Origin: Baffinella frigidus
Taxonomy: Eukaryota; Cryptophyceae; Cryptomonadales; Baffinellaceae
Reading direction: 5' to 3'
DNA length: 26,239 nucleotides
NCBI GenBank assembly: GCA_026770585.1
Contig: MU646583.1
Coordinates: forward strand, 377,541 to 403,779
Positions 25,545-26,239 of the stretch are shown here, piece after piece. The notes below the pieces were generated by a model. It was not told the origin of the DNA. It saw only the letters and a list, made by a program, of their open reading frames with translations, and ran no database searches. The position numbers and the translations under genes were made by a program. Position 1 is the first letter of the stretch. Each line of letters begins with the position of its first letter.

Positions 25545-25665
25545 TTGCGAGTTTCGGGTTTGAGGTTTAGGGTTTGGGGTTTGGGGTGGGGTGTTTGGGG
25601 TGTGGGGTTTTGTTGTAGGTTTGCGAGTTTCGGGTTCCATGTTTGGGGTTTGGTATTTGGGGTGA
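25545..25665. repeat. Degenerate TTTGGGG/TTTAGGG tract
   Basis: On the minus strand it is C-rich and ends at the AACAG acceptor of exon 25541-25397. Confidence 0.8.
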
Positions 25666-25824
25666 GAACAAGCAACTTGACGAGCAAGGCACACCGTCGA
25701 TAATTGACATCCTGAGGGATGCGGAAACGTGAAAGCCACGCTTGTGAAGGCAGAGGTTGCCGGTCTGGTTGGTTGGTTGGTTGTGTGGGGGGGGGGTGAG
25801 GGGGGCGGCGCGTGGTCGGGAGCT

Positions 25825-25910
25825 TCAAGGGCATCTCTATCTCTCTATCTCGCTCTCTCTCGCTCACGCACACACTCTTGCTGTCTCTCTATCACGCTCT
25901 CTCTCTGCAG
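25825..25910 (+). other. Pyrimidine tract ending in an acceptor-like CTGCAG
   Basis: CTATCTCT/CTCGCTCT repeats lead to CTCTCTGCAG at 25901-25910, as expected of a plus-strand 3' splice site. The following sequence gives no convincing exon before the 28-bp repeats. Confidence 0.35.
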
Positions 25911-25989
25911 CCCTTTGTCGCTGACGCCTCCCCGGCGCCTGTCAGCTGCTCACTTACTCACCGCATCTTCTTATCTTGTCCCAGGCGAA

Positions 25990-26090
25990 CTGCTGACCTT
26001 AAGTTGTCCTCGGTGACCTGCTGATCTTAAGTTGTCCTGGGTGACCTGCTGACCTTAAGTTGTCCTCGGTGACCTGCTGATCTTAAGTGG
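25990..26090. repeat. 28-bp tandem array with 56-bp higher-order alternation
   Basis: Units of CTGCTGA[C/T]CTTAAGTTG followed by TCCT[C/G]GGTGAC start at 25990, 26018, 26046 and 26074 (the last one partial). Units 1 and 3 share one variant pair, units 2 and 4 the other. Confidence 0.85.
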
Positions 26091-26198
26091 ACCTCACCTG
26101 CAGGGTCGGGCGTACGCGGGGGGATGCGCCCCCCCCCCTCGGAATCCCCCGGCCCTCTGCGCACCTCCTCCGTGGCCCCTCCCTGCCAATCACAGCGT

Positions 26199-26239
26199 TC
26201 AGGGTTTGGGGTTTGGGATTTGGGGGTTGGGGTTTGGGG
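26199..26239. repeat. Telomere-like tract at the right edge
   Basis: GTTTGGGG-type units (GGGTTTGGGGTTTGGG) run to the window end. Confidence 0.8.

Noticed and set aside
1-26239. tRNA, rRNA, bacterial operon or viral gene cassette
   Set aside because: I saw no cloverleaf, conserved rRNA stretch, ribosome-binding-site-led gene series or recognisable capsid, polymerase or transposase motif on either strand.

Overview
The window looks like nuclear DNA of a GC-rich, intron-rich eukaryotic microbe, most likely an alga or related protist. It holds no operons, Shine-Dalgarno sites or long uninterrupted genes. Coding sequence occurs as short exons with GT...AG borders, and degenerate TTTAGGG/CCCTAAA (Arabidopsis-type telomere) repeats lie all through it. 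That repeat type occurs in plants, green algae, cryptophytes, haptophytes, chromerids and dinoflagellates, so I cannot name the lineage. All gene models were assembled by eye from exon readability, splice borders and phase agreement. None has transcript support, and no protein was matched by a search.

Left third (1-6700). A minus-strand gene (about 411-2654) carries a C2-like segment and an intron made almost wholly of telomere-like repeat. Next come the 3' exons of a minus-strand coiled-coil gene (3186-3419). A well-supported minus-strand gene with coiled-coil sequence follows (4219-6276), with a possible alternative last exon. The C2 gene and the 4219-6276 gene begin inside two copies of one 455-bp block (2618-3072 and 6240-6694). 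The block carries the upstream region, the start codon and the first 12 codons, so two different proteins seem to share a duplicated promoter and N-terminus.

Middle (6700-15700). A plus-strand gene (6785-8638) encodes a very acidic, lysine-patched protein of about 139 residues. It is followed by two related fold-back (MITE-like) elements (8925-9035 and 9150-9253). Then come a minus-strand coiled-coil gene (9656-10494) and a minus-strand gene (11213-13533). The latter probably continues across an assembly gap (14052-14836) into exons at 14837-15067 and perhaps a first exon at 15541-15611. The gap starts inside a 21-bp minisatellite.

Right part (15700-26239). The best model is an eight-exon minus-strand gene (16628-19453, 344 codons). 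Every junction agrees in phase, and exon 1 plus intron 1 is tandemly duplicated, giving a repeated peptide. A plus-strand gene (20114-21596 or beyond) follows, then an isolated exon beside a 70-nt G run, a pyrimidine-rich tract with unclear downstream coding, and a four-exon minus-strand gene (24343-25541) that includes an exon built of degenerate tandem repeats.

Recurring theme: telomere-like tracts are not random spacers. Where a gene model exists, they mostly lie in introns with the C-rich strand in the sense direction. The repeat touches or supplies the splice donor or acceptor, and one 65-nt intron consists entirely of it. These genes share no obvious pathway.
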